Below are positions 1-7,395 of a DNA stretch of 21,028 bases, piece by piece. The translations under genes were made by a program, and so were the position numbers. The DNA is from JANXLS01 sp038227045 (GTDB lineage: Bacteria > Planctomycetota > SZUA-567 > H5-PLA8): the NCBI GenBank assembly GCA_038227045.1, contig JBBRQD010000093.1:1-21028 (forward strand), read 5' to 3'. How positions within the stretch are numbered: position 1 is the first letter of the stretch; each line of letters opens with the position of its first letter. The notes beneath the pieces were generated by a model that saw only the letters and a list, made by a program, of their open reading frames with translations, was not told the DNA's origin and did no database searches.

Positions 1-893
1 CTGCCAACCAAAGAATTCGCGGCGGAAACGGCCCCGGAGACGCCTGTCATGCCATTGCCCCACGTCACAGCACCCACATTTGTGGTCGCGCCGTTGTTCC
101 AAGCGTAGCTGCTCACAACATAATTACCGTTGCTCAACGCTATCACGCCGCCAGAAAATCCAACTTGGTCATTGGTGGTGCTGCCAACCAAAGAATTCGC
201 GGCTGAAACGGCACCGGAGACGCCCGACGTGCCATTGCCCCACGTCGCCGCACCCGCCTTTGTCGCCGCGCCGTTGTTCCAATTTGGACTGCTTACGACA
301 TAGTTGCCGTTGCTCAACGCCCTCACGTTGAAAGCGCCAACCTGGTCACTGTTGGTGCTGCCAACCAGAGAGTTCGCGGCTGAAACAGCTCCGGCGACGC
401 CTGTCGTACCATTGCCCCACGTCGCGGCGCCCGCTTTTGTGGCCGCGCCGTTGTTCCAAGCGCTGCTGATGACGACATAGTTACCGTTGCTCAACGAGGT
501 CACACCCTGGCTTCCAATGTTGTCATTGGCCGTGCTGCCAACCAGCGAGTTCGCGGTGGTAACCGGTCCCGCGATACCCGACGCTCCATTGCCCCACGTC
601 GCCGCACCCGCCTGTGTGGCCGCGCCGTTGTTCCAATTGATGCTGCGCACGACATAGTTCCCGTTGGTCAAGACGGTCACACCGCTGTTGCCGACGGTGT
701 CATTGGTGGTGCTGCCCATCAGTGAATTAGCGGCGGAAACTGTCCCGCTGACGCCTGTCGTTGCATTACCCCACGTCACCGCACCCGCCTTTGTTGCCGC
801 ACCGTTGTTCCAATTGGTGCTGCCCACGACATAGTTCCCGTTGGTCAACACCGTCACACCGTTGTTGCCGACAGCGTCATTGGCCATACTGCC
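1..893. repeat. Tandem 177/180-nt coding repeats
   Basis: The landmark ctgcc(a/c)a(a/t)c recurs at 1, 181, 358, 535 and 712, with a weaker copy at 889. Spacings are 180, 177, 177, 177 and 177 nt. All are multiples of three, so the repeats preserve the minus-strand reading frame. Copies differ by scattered substitutions and are diverged rather than freshly duplicated. They encode the 59-60 residue units of the secreted protein. Confidence 0.85.
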
Positions 894-1154
894 GGTCAGT
901 GTGCTGATGAGCGTCCCGGTCGACGTGTAGAGATACACGGCACCCACGTTGGCTGCACCCGCCGGAATAGAATAGCTCGGATCCGTGACGACGAAATTGC
1001 CGTTGGGCAAGACCGTGACGGACGTGCCGAAGGTGCCGCTGCCAGTCGGGCCGTTGATGTCGATCTGCCCGGCGAAAACAAGCGGCGCGGCGAGCGCGAC
1101 GACGGAGCACAGCACACTGATTCGAATGGGTGTTGGAAAAAGGCGACACTTCAT
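1..1154 (-). CDS. Secreted tandem-repeat protein, 5' part only (runs off the left edge)
   Basis: The frame is open from an ATG at 1154 to the window edge, about 384 codons, with no stop. GGAG at 1167-1164, 9 nt upstream, supports this start. The protein begins with a signal peptide (MKCRLFPTPIRISVLCSVVA, then a small-residue c-region ending near VFAG). After it come units carrying VTVLTNGNYVV, a W-N-N-G-A-A-T segment, a GAVTWGN-like segment and an SAANSLVGST-like segment, with a 59-60 residue period. About five units are visible after a divergent first one. These resemble the DUF5649-type repeats of haemagglutinin/autotransporter-like surface proteins. That assignment is from memory of the repeat pattern. 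The likely role is an extracellular or surface protein; no enzymatic motif is seen. The C-terminus, and so any autotransporter barrel or anchor, lies outside the window. Confidence 0.8.
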   Translation of the reverse strand, partial: MKCRLFPTPIRISVLCSVVALAAPLVFAGQIDINGPTGSGTFGTSVTVLPNGNFVVTDPSYSIPAGAANVGAVYLYTSTGTLISTLTGSMANDAVGNNGVTVLTNGNYVVGSTNWNNGAATKAGAVTWGNATTGVSGTVSAANSLMGSTTNDTVGNSGVTVLTNGNYVVRSINWNNGAATQAGAATWGNGASGIAGPVTTANSLVGSTANDNIGSQGVTSLSNGNYVVISSAWNNGAATKAGAATWGNGTTGVAGAVSAANSLVGSTNSDQVGAFNVRALSNGNYVVSSPNWNNGAATKAGAATWGNGTSGVSGAVSAANSLVGSTTNDQVGFSGGVIALSNGNYVVSSYAWNNGATTNVGAVTWGNGMTGVSGAVSAANSLVG

Positions 1155-1910
1155 GGCCCAAATCTCCGCAAATACCAGTGGGACGATCGGAAAGTAAGTT
1201 CGCGATTTCAAGTTGCAGACTATAATGCCAAGAGGACTTCTAAGCGTGTTTCACAAATTCATTTTGCCGCTTTTCGTCACTGCGCAAATTCATATAGCGC
1301 CCCTAAAATTAGCGCGCCGGGCCTCAATGTCAAAAGTGTTCTCATTTTTGGAAAATCGAAATGGTGAACAGACCCGTGCAAAATGTTGAAATATTGCGTT
1401 GGTCTGTCCAACGTTTCCGCCATGCTGCTGCTCAAGGTGGATTCGGAGAATTCGGTGACGGGAAGACAGAATACCGCAAACGGTTGAGTGAAATTTGCAT
1501 CTCATCGCCAACACCTTTTTGAGTTGTAGCGCCGTGCGGAATTCAGTCTTGCCCAGGCTGCGTAACGGTCGACAATCCCGTCAGGCGCCCTCGTCGTGCT
1601 CACTTCGGTATGGCAGGTGGAACGGTAAAGCATGGTGTGGGAAGTCGAACACAATCCGCTCGTTTTCACTCTGTCCGCCTTCGCACCGCGCGCGCAACAG
1701 AGACTTCCGAAAACGGCCGGTGCGCGTCCGAACCCGCACGGCGCTCTTTCAACAACATCAAGTCTAGAATCGCCCTTCACAGTCAATAAAACAGCAGCTT
1801 ATTTAACATGCGCAAAGCGCGTCCGTCGCGGTGGCCTCCACGATGACGCATTTGCTTCCATATATTTAACGGATGAAATTTCGAGTTTTGACACAGGGAT
1901 CTCTAAAAGG

Positions 1911-1950
1911 CCTGAAATCGTCTGAAATCGACTGAAAATGCCTGAAACGC
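1911..1950. repeat. Four tandem 10-bp units, consensus NCTGAAANNG
   Basis: The consecutive units are cctgaaatcg, tctgaaatcg, actgaaaatg and cctgaaacgc. CTGAAA is kept in all four, and the 10-bp period is close to one helical turn. This would present the same motif on one face of the DNA, as in protein-binding iterons or operators. It lies 216 bp upstream of the glycosyltransferase start. Its function is inferred from geometry only. Confidence 0.55.
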
Positions 1951-2126
1951 GCGATATCTCTCAAATTGCAACAAATAGTCCGGTGATCGGGTCTGTGACA
2001 CTTTGGTTGCGCAAGCGCGCCGCTGTTCGCGCTCTCGCGGAGTGCGGGGTCGCGCGGATCAAAGGAAGATCATGATTCTGTTCCAAATCTCGATTTTCAT
2101 TTTCCAATTCAAAGTTTTCCACGATA

Positions 2127-2156
2127 TTGGCCCCTCGCATTCTTGCAATTTAAAAT
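2127..2156 (+). promoter_or_regulatory. Candidate promoter of the glycosyltransferase gene
   Basis: A TTGGCC -35-like hexamer at 2127-2132 and TAAAAT at 2151-2156 are separated by 18 bp. The -10 matches the sigma70 consensus at five of six positions and the -35 at four. Transcription would start near 2163, only a few bases before the ATG at 2166. The match is modest and could be chance. Confidence 0.3.
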
Positions 2157-2165
2157 GGGCGGACG

Positions 2166-3995
2166 ATGGCAGACGACGCTATTAATTCAAAGTCCCGCGA
2201 CACGGGCGCATGTGCGGTTCCAGGCCAATCGGGATTGGCGGCTTGGCCGCCGGTTGATTTTTGGGACTGGGCGGTGCTGGGCGGTATCCTGGCGGCGATG
2301 CTCTACGGCATTGGATCGTATGGCCTTTACGAACCGCATGAAGGACACTTTGCCGGCGTGGGACGCGAGATGGTCCTCGGGCGCGATTGGGTTACTCCGC
2401 GGCTCGATGGTTCCGCATACCTCAACAAACCCCCGCTTTTTTATTGGATCATTGCGGCGAGCTACACGCTGTTCGGCATCGGCGAATGGTCCGCGCGGTT
2501 CCCTCAGGCGCTGATCGGCTGGCTGGGCGTTTTCCTCGCCTGGAACTGGGCTCGCGCCGTGTGGCGCGCGCGCGCCGGCCGCGCGGCGGCGGGCATTCTC
2601 GGCGTGGCGGCGGGCTGGTATTTGTTTTCACATCAACTGTTGATCGACGAACTGCTCAGCACGCTGTATCTCGCATCGCTCTATTTTTTATGGAAATGCG
2701 TGACGCGGCCGGAACGCGCGGCCGGATGGATTGGATTTTATGCCACGCTGGGTCTGTCGATCATGTCGAAAGGCCTGATCGGACTTGTGTTGCCCTGTGT
2801 CGTGCTGCTTGTTTTCGCGTTCTTGAAAAAAGATTGGGGCGCGTTGCGGAAGTGCCGGCCTGTCATGGGACTGGCGATCATCGCGGCACTGGTCGCGCCG
2901 TGGGTGATTCTGGTCGAGATGCGCAACCCGGGGTTTTTGAAATACGTCATCGTCAACGAGCATTGGAACCGCATCTTCGACCGACGCTGGCCGCCCGATT
3001 ACAACGCCTCGAAAACGTCGCCGCTGAAATTTTTGTTGATCGCGGCGGTGTGGCTGGCACCGTGGTGTTTTTTTCTGCCGCAGATCGTTTCGTTCAGCGC
3101 GAAGAATGCGTCGCGCGCGGCCGGCGGCGATCGCCAGATGGCGGACGCAGTCGCGATTTTGTCGCTGGGCGCGTTGCTCCCGACGCTCCTGTTCGTTCCG
3201 GTACCGTCACGGTTGATTTATTACAGCCTTCCGTCGCTGCCGCCTTTCGCGGTGCTTGCGGCTGGCTGGTGGACCTCGATGGAAGGAGACCGATTTCGGC
3301 GCGGGCGGCTGGCTGCGGGCATTGCCGCGCTTGTCGTGGGAGTGGCAATCGCGGCGGGAGGGCAGATGGTTGGCGGACTGCTGAAAAATATCTCTGACTT
3401 GCAGGTCGCTCCGCAAACGTTGGACTTCATGCCGGGATTCGCGCTGGCGATCGGCGTGGGATTGGCGGCGTGCGGGGCACTGCTGCTGGGCCGAAAAACG
3501 AGCGCGGCGCTGTTGGCACTCTGCCTGCCGATTGCGGCGGCGGAAGCGTGGAACACGGCGGGATTCGCGGCTTTTGATCCGGTTCGTTCGTCGAAACGGA
3601 TGGTGGCGCAACTGGGGCCGAAGCTGGGGCCGGAATGCGTGTGGATTTCGGAAGGCTCGCTGGAAATCGGCTCCGCCGGCGGCACCGCGTTTTATCTGGG
3701 CGAACACGCCGGGCGCGCGCGGTTCGTTTATGTCATGAAATCGGACAGCCCTTATCGCCGGCCGCCTTCGTTTCCGGGCCAGGAGCCGGTTTACCTGATC
3801 GACGGCAATGAACTTGCGGTGCTGTGGGCGTCGAAGGAGCCCGTCATATACGTCACCGATTTCCTGCGGACGAGCGACCGGACCGACGATCCGGTGCGCC
3901 TGCCGCCGGCACCCTTGCACAAGGTATCGGTGGAAGGCGCGGGCCATCGGAGCGTGTACGCCAATTCGGCGGCTCGGGCGCTGCTCGAGAAATAG
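2166..3995 (+). CDS. ArnT/PMT-like membrane glycosyltransferase (GT39 family)
   Basis: This 609-residue integral membrane protein has roughly 13 hydrophobic segments and a soluble C-terminal part after about residue 480, the usual size and layout of the family. GT39/ArnT enzymes move a sugar from a polyprenyl-phosphate carrier to lipid A, protein or another acceptor on the outer face of the inner membrane. The first periplasmic loop carries E56-P-H-E59, G-R-E-M and the stretch LNKPPLFYW (86-94), matching the ArnT pattern around its first catalytic acid. D161 in LLIDELL is placed like the second conserved aspartate. SKGLIGLVLP (201-210) and NEHW (264-267) are further family landmarks. Where relatives usually have Asp-Glu, this protein has His58-Glu59. 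The acceptor cannot be told. The ATG at 2166 follows a GGGCGGA-like ribosome site; an overlapping ATG in another frame belongs to a shadow ORF. The porin gene follows 125 nt downstream. Confidence 0.88.
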   Translation: MADDAINSKSRDTGACAVPGQSGLAAWPPVDFWDWAVLGGILAAMLYGIGSYGLYEPHEGHFAGVGREMVLGRDWVTPRLDGSAYLNKPPLFYWIIAASYTLFGIGEWSARFPQALIGWLGVFLAWNWARAVWRARAGRAAAGILGVAAGWYLFSHQLLIDELLSTLYLASLYFLWKCVTRPERAAGWIGFYATLGLSIMSKGLIGLVLPCVVLLVFAFLKKDWGALRKCRPVMGLAIIAALVAPWVILVEMRNPGFLKYVIVNEHWNRIFDRRWPPDYNASKTSPLKFLLIAAVWLAPWCFFLPQIVSFSAKNASRAAGGDRQMADAVAILSLGALLPTLLFVPVPSRLIYYSLPSLPPFAVLAAGWWTSMEGDRFRRGRLAAGIAALVVGVAIAAGGQMVGGLLKNISDLQVAPQTLDFMPGFALAIGVGLAACGALLLGRKTSAALLALCLPIAAAEAWNTAGFAAFDPVRSSKRMVAQLGPKLGPECVWISEGSLEIGSAGGTAFYLGEHAGRARFVYVMKSDSPYRRPPSFPGQEPVYLIDGNELAVLWASKEPVIYVTDFLRTSDRTDDPVRLPPAPLHKVSVEGAGHRSVYANSAARALLEK

Positions 3996-4120
3996 CAGGC
4001 TGTGAGCCGGTATTCGTTTCGCGATGCGTTGGAAACGCCGCTGAAATATTATCGGATTTTCGTGTGACAACGTCCGGTCTTATGTTAGGGTATGAAGACT
4101 TTTCCTATCGGAGGCTTTCG

Positions 4121-5803
4121 ATGGCTCGTTCGCGTTTTGTAATCGCGTGGGTCGTGTGCACGGCAATCGTGTGCTCGGCGCTGCCGCATCGCGCAGTCCA
4201 CTGCGTCGAGGACGAAGCGGCGCTGGCCAAAGAAGCCGAGGCGATCACCGCCGAAATTGAAGCGCTCAAAAAAGATCTTGAAAAGAGCAAATCCGCGAAG
4301 GGAACCGTCAGCAAAGTCGACAATGCGCTGGCCAAGAAAAAGCCCGATACCACGGTGCGCGCGGCCTGTGGAAAACTGCAGATTGGCGGTTTGGTTCAAG
4401 CCTGGTACGTGTCCTATCAGCGCGACAGCCGCGGTCTCTTCGACGACACCCGCAACGGCATTCCCGACACCAACGATGCCAACGACAATTCGACGTTCCA
4501 AGTCCGCCGGGCGCAGTTGAGCTTTACGCTGAAAGCCAATTCCTACGTGACCGCTTATGCGATGATCGACCCTGCGGCCGAAGCCAATTCGTTTCCGCTT
4601 GTGACGGACAATCAGGCGATTGGCGGATCGATTTTTAAAACGAACAACAATATCGCGAAGGAAGTCGATTTTAACAATGTAAACGGATCGGCGGGACTGG
4701 GAAATTTCCAGACCGTTCAAAATGCGCAATTCGGATTCGGCGTGCCCAACCGTATTCTTCAGGACGCGTATATAAACTTTCACAACAGCACGGAGTGCCC
4801 AGGCGATTTCGATTGGCATCACGATGTGCAAGTCGGCCAATTCATTCCCGCGTTTGGCGAAGAAGGCCTGCGCAGCAATGCGCAATTGGATTTCGTCGAA
4901 CGCTCTTTCGTGGGCATTCTCGGCAACACGCGCGATTTGGGCGCGGAACTTCACGGCACTTGGATCAACGACCGCTTCCAATATTGGGCGGGGGTGTTCA
5001 ACGGCGGGCAGGACTTCCACCAGTCGAATTCCCAGGGCATCTACCATGGCGGCGCGAATCGTTCGGATAACAACGACTCCAAAGATGTCTCGTTGCGCAT
5101 GTTGGTGCGGCCGTTGGCCGACGATTGCTGGGGCGACCTGGAATTGGGATATTCCAACGAATTCGGCTATCACGGCGAAGGGCGCATCGGCGATCCAATT
5201 AATGGCCTGGCGGTCAATGGACTGGAACAGGGCAGAACGTGGGCGATGCGACAGGACGCGTGGGGTTACTACGCGCCGGGCGGTTGTTTCCGCGGTTTTT
5301 GGACGCGCGGCGAATGGGGCTGGTTCAAGGATCGCAACGTGCCGGGGACGGTCATCGATTTCACCGGAAATGGCGGCACGTCTTACCTCAACGTCGGCGA
5401 CAACACCGGCCTGGCCCAAGCCAACGGCAGAGCCTTTTCAGTTCAGGGCTGGTATGCGGCAGGCGGCTTTCGATTCGATAAGAGCGTGTTCTTTGAAAAG
5501 GGCGGCGCGTTGGAAAATTGTAAGAAACTGGGCAAGTTTATCAAGCCGGTGGAACTGGCCTTCCGCTACCAGAGTTTTCAAAACGTGATCACGGCCGATT
5601 TGATCGACCCGACGAAGAGCGACGTTTTTAGCACGCGTGTGTATACCGGCGGCATCAATTACTACCTACAGGATCACAACGCGAAAATTCAGATGAATTA
5701 CAACGCGGTGATTAACCCGGACCAGCAGGCGGCCGGTGGCCAGCGCAATTTTCACGAAGTCCGCAACAACAGTTTTGTGATTAGTTTTCAGGTGGCGTTT
5801 TAA
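4121..5803 (+). CDS. Outer-membrane porin, phosphate-selective porin O/P-like
   Basis: The protein is 560 residues. The frame is open upstream to 3824, but the ATG at 4121 has a strong CGGAGG at 4109-4114 with 6-nt spacing and is followed at once by a signal peptide (MARSRFVIAWVVCTAIVCSA), so the longer version is rejected. After the signal peptide there is a Lys/Glu-rich coiled coil (about residues 28-75), as in many porins that contact peptidoglycan. A beta-barrel region follows, opening with LQIGGLVQAWY. It contains the family-typical F-Q-V-R-R-A-Q-L-S-F segment and QVGQFIPAFGEEGLRS near the middle. The chain ends in Phe (FQVAF), the usual C-terminal signal for BAM-dependent insertion. It probably forms a general or anion-preferring channel; specificity cannot be read from the sequence. 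It lies downstream of the glycosyltransferase and may have its own promoter in the 125-nt gap, where I see no convincing one. Confidence 0.88.
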   Translation: MARSRFVIAWVVCTAIVCSALPHRAVHCVEDEAALAKEAEAITAEIEALKKDLEKSKSAKGTVSKVDNALAKKKPDTTVRAACGKLQIGGLVQAWYVSYQRDSRGLFDDTRNGIPDTNDANDNSTFQVRRAQLSFTLKANSYVTAYAMIDPAAEANSFPLVTDNQAIGGSIFKTNNNIAKEVDFNNVNGSAGLGNFQTVQNAQFGFGVPNRILQDAYINFHNSTECPGDFDWHHDVQVGQFIPAFGEEGLRSNAQLDFVERSFVGILGNTRDLGAELHGTWINDRFQYWAGVFNGGQDFHQSNSQGIYHGGANRSDNNDSKDVSLRMLVRPLADDCWGDLELGYSNEFGYHGEGRIGDPINGLAVNGLEQGRTWAMRQDAWGYYAPGGCFRGFWTRGEWGWFKDRNVPGTVIDFTGNGGTSYLNVGDNTGLAQANGRAFSVQGWYAAGGFRFDKSVFFEKGGALENCKKLGKFIKPVELAFRYQSFQNVITADLIDPTKSDVFSTRVYTGGINYYLQDHNAKIQMNYNAVINPDQQAAGGQRNFHEVRNNSFVISFQVAF

Positions 5804-5806
5804 CGA

Positions 5807-5843
5807 ATTGTGGTGCATGCTGGAAGGCTGCACTACAATTTTT
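5807..5843 (+). terminator. Rho-independent terminator between convergent genes
   Basis: ATTGTGGTGCA (5807-5817) pairs with TGCACTACAAT (5829-5839) as an 11-bp stem with one G-T wobble and an 11-nt loop, followed by a run of T (5839-5843). It starts 4 nt after the porin stop and ends 2 nt before the purB stop codon on the other strand. It most likely ends porin transcription. It may also act weakly in the minus direction, where only a less pure T-rich stretch follows. Confidence 0.72.
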
Positions 5844-5844
5844 G

Positions 5845-7293
5845 TTACACATTCACCGTTCCCGTCAATCCCAACATTTCTTTTCGTGCGTCCAGCACCG
5901 GCTTGACTTCCTCTTCCAGAAAACGATCCGTCTGTTCCACCGACATTCCCACGTATCGTGCCGGGTCGGCGATTTCGGATATTTTTGCGCTGACTTTTCC
6001 GAACAGTGAGTCGGCCGCGATGCGTTCCAGCAGATCGTTGGGCTTGCCCATTTGCTTGACTTGCGCGGCCGCGGCCTGGCTGTGCACACGGATTCGCTCG
6101 TGAAGTTCCTGGCGGTCGCCACCGAGTTTGACGGCTTCCATCATGATATTCTCGGACATCATGAACGGCATTTCGGCGGCCAATTGCGCGGCAATCACGG
6201 CGGGATAGACGACGAGATTCTGCGCGACATTGAGCCACGTTTCGAGCACGATATCGAGCGTCAAAAACGCTTCGGGAATTGCCAGGCGCTTGTTCGACGA
6301 GTCGTCGAGCGTGCGCTCAAACCACTGTTCGGCGGCGGTCAGGGCCGGATCGAGCGTCAGCGCGATCACGTGCCGAGCCATGCCGGTCATGCGTTCGGCG
6401 CGCATCGGATTACGTTTGTAGGCCATCGCGCTGCTGCCGACCTGGCCGGTTTCGAACGGCTCCTCCATCTGCTTGAGATGCGCGAGCAAGCGCAGGTCGT
6501 TGGCGAATTTGTGGGCGCTTTGGGCAACTCCGCTCAGCGCCGACAGCGCGCGGTAATCGATCTTGCGCGTGTAGGTCTGCCCCGACACCGCCAGCGTCCT
6601 CTCAAAGCCCATCTTTTTAGCAACCGCCGTTTCGAGTTGTTGGACTTTCTTGACGTCACCTTCGAACAGTTCGAGAAAGCTGGCCTGCGTGCCCGTCGTA
6701 CCCTTTACACCCAGAAACGGCAGATTCTTTTCCACCCATTCGATCTCTTCGAGATCCAGCAGCAAGTCTTGTATCCATAGACACGCCCGTTTGCCGACGG
6801 TCGTCGGTTGAGCGGGCTGAAAATGCGTGTAGGCCAGCGTCGGCAGCGCGCGGTGCTGTTTCGCGAAACCGGCCAGCGCGGCGATGACGTTGACAAGCTT
6901 TTTGGCGGTCAGCCGCAGCCCCGCGCGAATCTGGATCAGGTCGGTGTTGTCCGCGACGTAGGCGCTGGTCGCGCCGAGGTGGATGATGCCTTTTGCGTCC
7001 GGTGCCTGAAGTCCGTAGGCGTACACATGCGACATGACGTCGTGGCGAATTTCTTTTTCTTTCGTCTCGGCTTCGTCGAAATTGACATCGTCCGCGAACG
7101 CCTTGAGCTGCGCGATTTGTTTGGCGGAAATGGGCAAACCCAAATCGGCTTCGGCCTCGGCGAGCGCGATCCAGAGTTGGCGCCACGTCGAGAATTTAAA
7201 CTGATCGCTGAACACCCGCGACATCTCGCCCGAGCCGTAGCGGCCGGTCAATGGGCTGGCGTAAACGCGACGATTATTTTGCACTAAACTCAT
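5845..7293 (-). CDS. purB: Adenylosuccinate lyase
   Basis: This 482-residue cytoplasmic enzyme belongs to the fumarase/aspartase superfamily. It cleaves adenylosuccinate to AMP plus fumarate and SAICAR to AICAR plus fumarate in purine synthesis. The superfamily signature GSSAMAYKRNPMRAE spans residues 286-300, with S287 the likely catalytic serine of the flexible loop. HLGATS and THFQPAQPTTVGKRA carry the other conserved active-site segments. The length and the N-terminal YASPLTGRYGS...FSTWRQLW segment match the longer, eukaryote-like form rather than the 430-residue Bacillus type. The start at 7293 is chosen because AGGAG at 7304-7300 stands 6 nt upstream. The frame extends 22 codons further, but that extension is read out of the palindrome at 7315-7391 and gives a PLTDVRGS-type peptide unrelated to the family. 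It is the last gene of the minus-strand set, 102 nt after the acyl-AMP ligase stop. Confidence 0.95.
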   Translation of the reverse strand: MSLVQNNRRVYASPLTGRYGSGEMSRVFSDQFKFSTWRQLWIALAEAEADLGLPISAKQIAQLKAFADDVNFDEAETKEKEIRHDVMSHVYAYGLQAPDAKGIIHLGATSAYVADNTDLIQIRAGLRLTAKKLVNVIAALAGFAKQHRALPTLAYTHFQPAQPTTVGKRACLWIQDLLLDLEEIEWVEKNLPFLGVKGTTGTQASFLELFEGDVKKVQQLETAVAKKMGFERTLAVSGQTYTRKIDYRALSALSGVAQSAHKFANDLRLLAHLKQMEEPFETGQVGSSAMAYKRNPMRAERMTGMARHVIALTLDPALTAAEQWFERTLDDSSNKRLAIPEAFLTLDIVLETWLNVAQNLVVYPAVIAAQLAAEMPFMMSENIMMEAVKLGGDRQELHERIRVHSQAAAAQVKQMGKPNDLLERIAADSLFGKVSAKISEIADPARYVGMSVEQTDRFLEEEVKPVLDARKEMLGLTGTVNV

Positions 7294-7314
7294 GAAGCGC
7301 TCCTGTCGCATTCC

Positions 7315-7391
7315 AGAGCCGCGCACGTCAGTAAGCGGCTTCATTTTACACGACGACACAATTTTGGCCGCTTACTTACGTGCGCGGCTCT
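7315..7391. repeat. Long palindrome, 25-bp arms, REP/MITE-like
   Basis: The left arm 7315-7339 and right arm 7367-7391 are reverse complements at 24 of 25 positions. They start AGAGCCGCGCACGT and end ACGTGCGCGGCTCT and enclose a 27-nt AT-richer centre (7340-7366). The element fills most of the 102 nt between the acyl-AMP ligase stop and the purB start. Transcribed RNA would fold into a very stable hairpin, which could terminate or attenuate readthrough or protect mRNA ends. Its tidy boundaries and placement suggest a dispersed REP-type or non-autonomous mobile palindrome. No second copy is in this window. Confidence 0.85.
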
Positions 7392-7395
7392 AAGT

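Larger units (their letters stand above)
1155..2165. other. Intergenic stretch of about 1 kb between divergent genes
   Basis: I find no convincing gene here. The frames of 60-97 codons have shadow-like composition, lack good ribosome sites and overlap each other on both strands. The left end carries the leader of the minus-strand repeat protein, including its GGAG at 1164-1167. A TATAGT-like -10 is readable on the minus strand near 1226-1219, but it lacks a matching -35. The right part contains four tandem 10-bp units (1911-1950) and the likely promoter of the glycosyltransferase. It may contain decayed coding sequence or unrecognised RNA. Confidence 0.5.

Noticed and set aside
1..893. Possible CRISPR array suggested by regular repeats
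   Set aside because: The period is 177-180 nt, the repeats are in-frame coding sequence, and there are no short identical repeats with unique spacers.
3207..4070. 287-codon minus ORF opposite the glycosyltransferase
   Set aside because: Arg/Pro-rich antisense shadow with no ribosome site or recognisable domain.
3824..4120. N-terminal extension of the porin frame
   Set aside because: It overlaps the glycosyltransferase gene, and the ATG at 4121 has a strong ribosome site and signal peptide.
4085..5419. 444-codon minus-strand ORF opposite the porin gene
   Set aside because: It is a shadow of the GC-biased porin codons. Its translation lacks family features, while the plus-strand frame has a signal peptide, barrel motifs and terminal Phe.
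6052..6780. 242-codon plus-strand ORF opposite purB
   Set aside because: It is a shadow. The minus frame contains the full adenylosuccinate lyase signature.
7294..7359. 22-residue N-terminal extension of purB
   Set aside because: It is read from the palindrome arm. The ATG at 7293 has AGGAG at ideal spacing and fits the family length.
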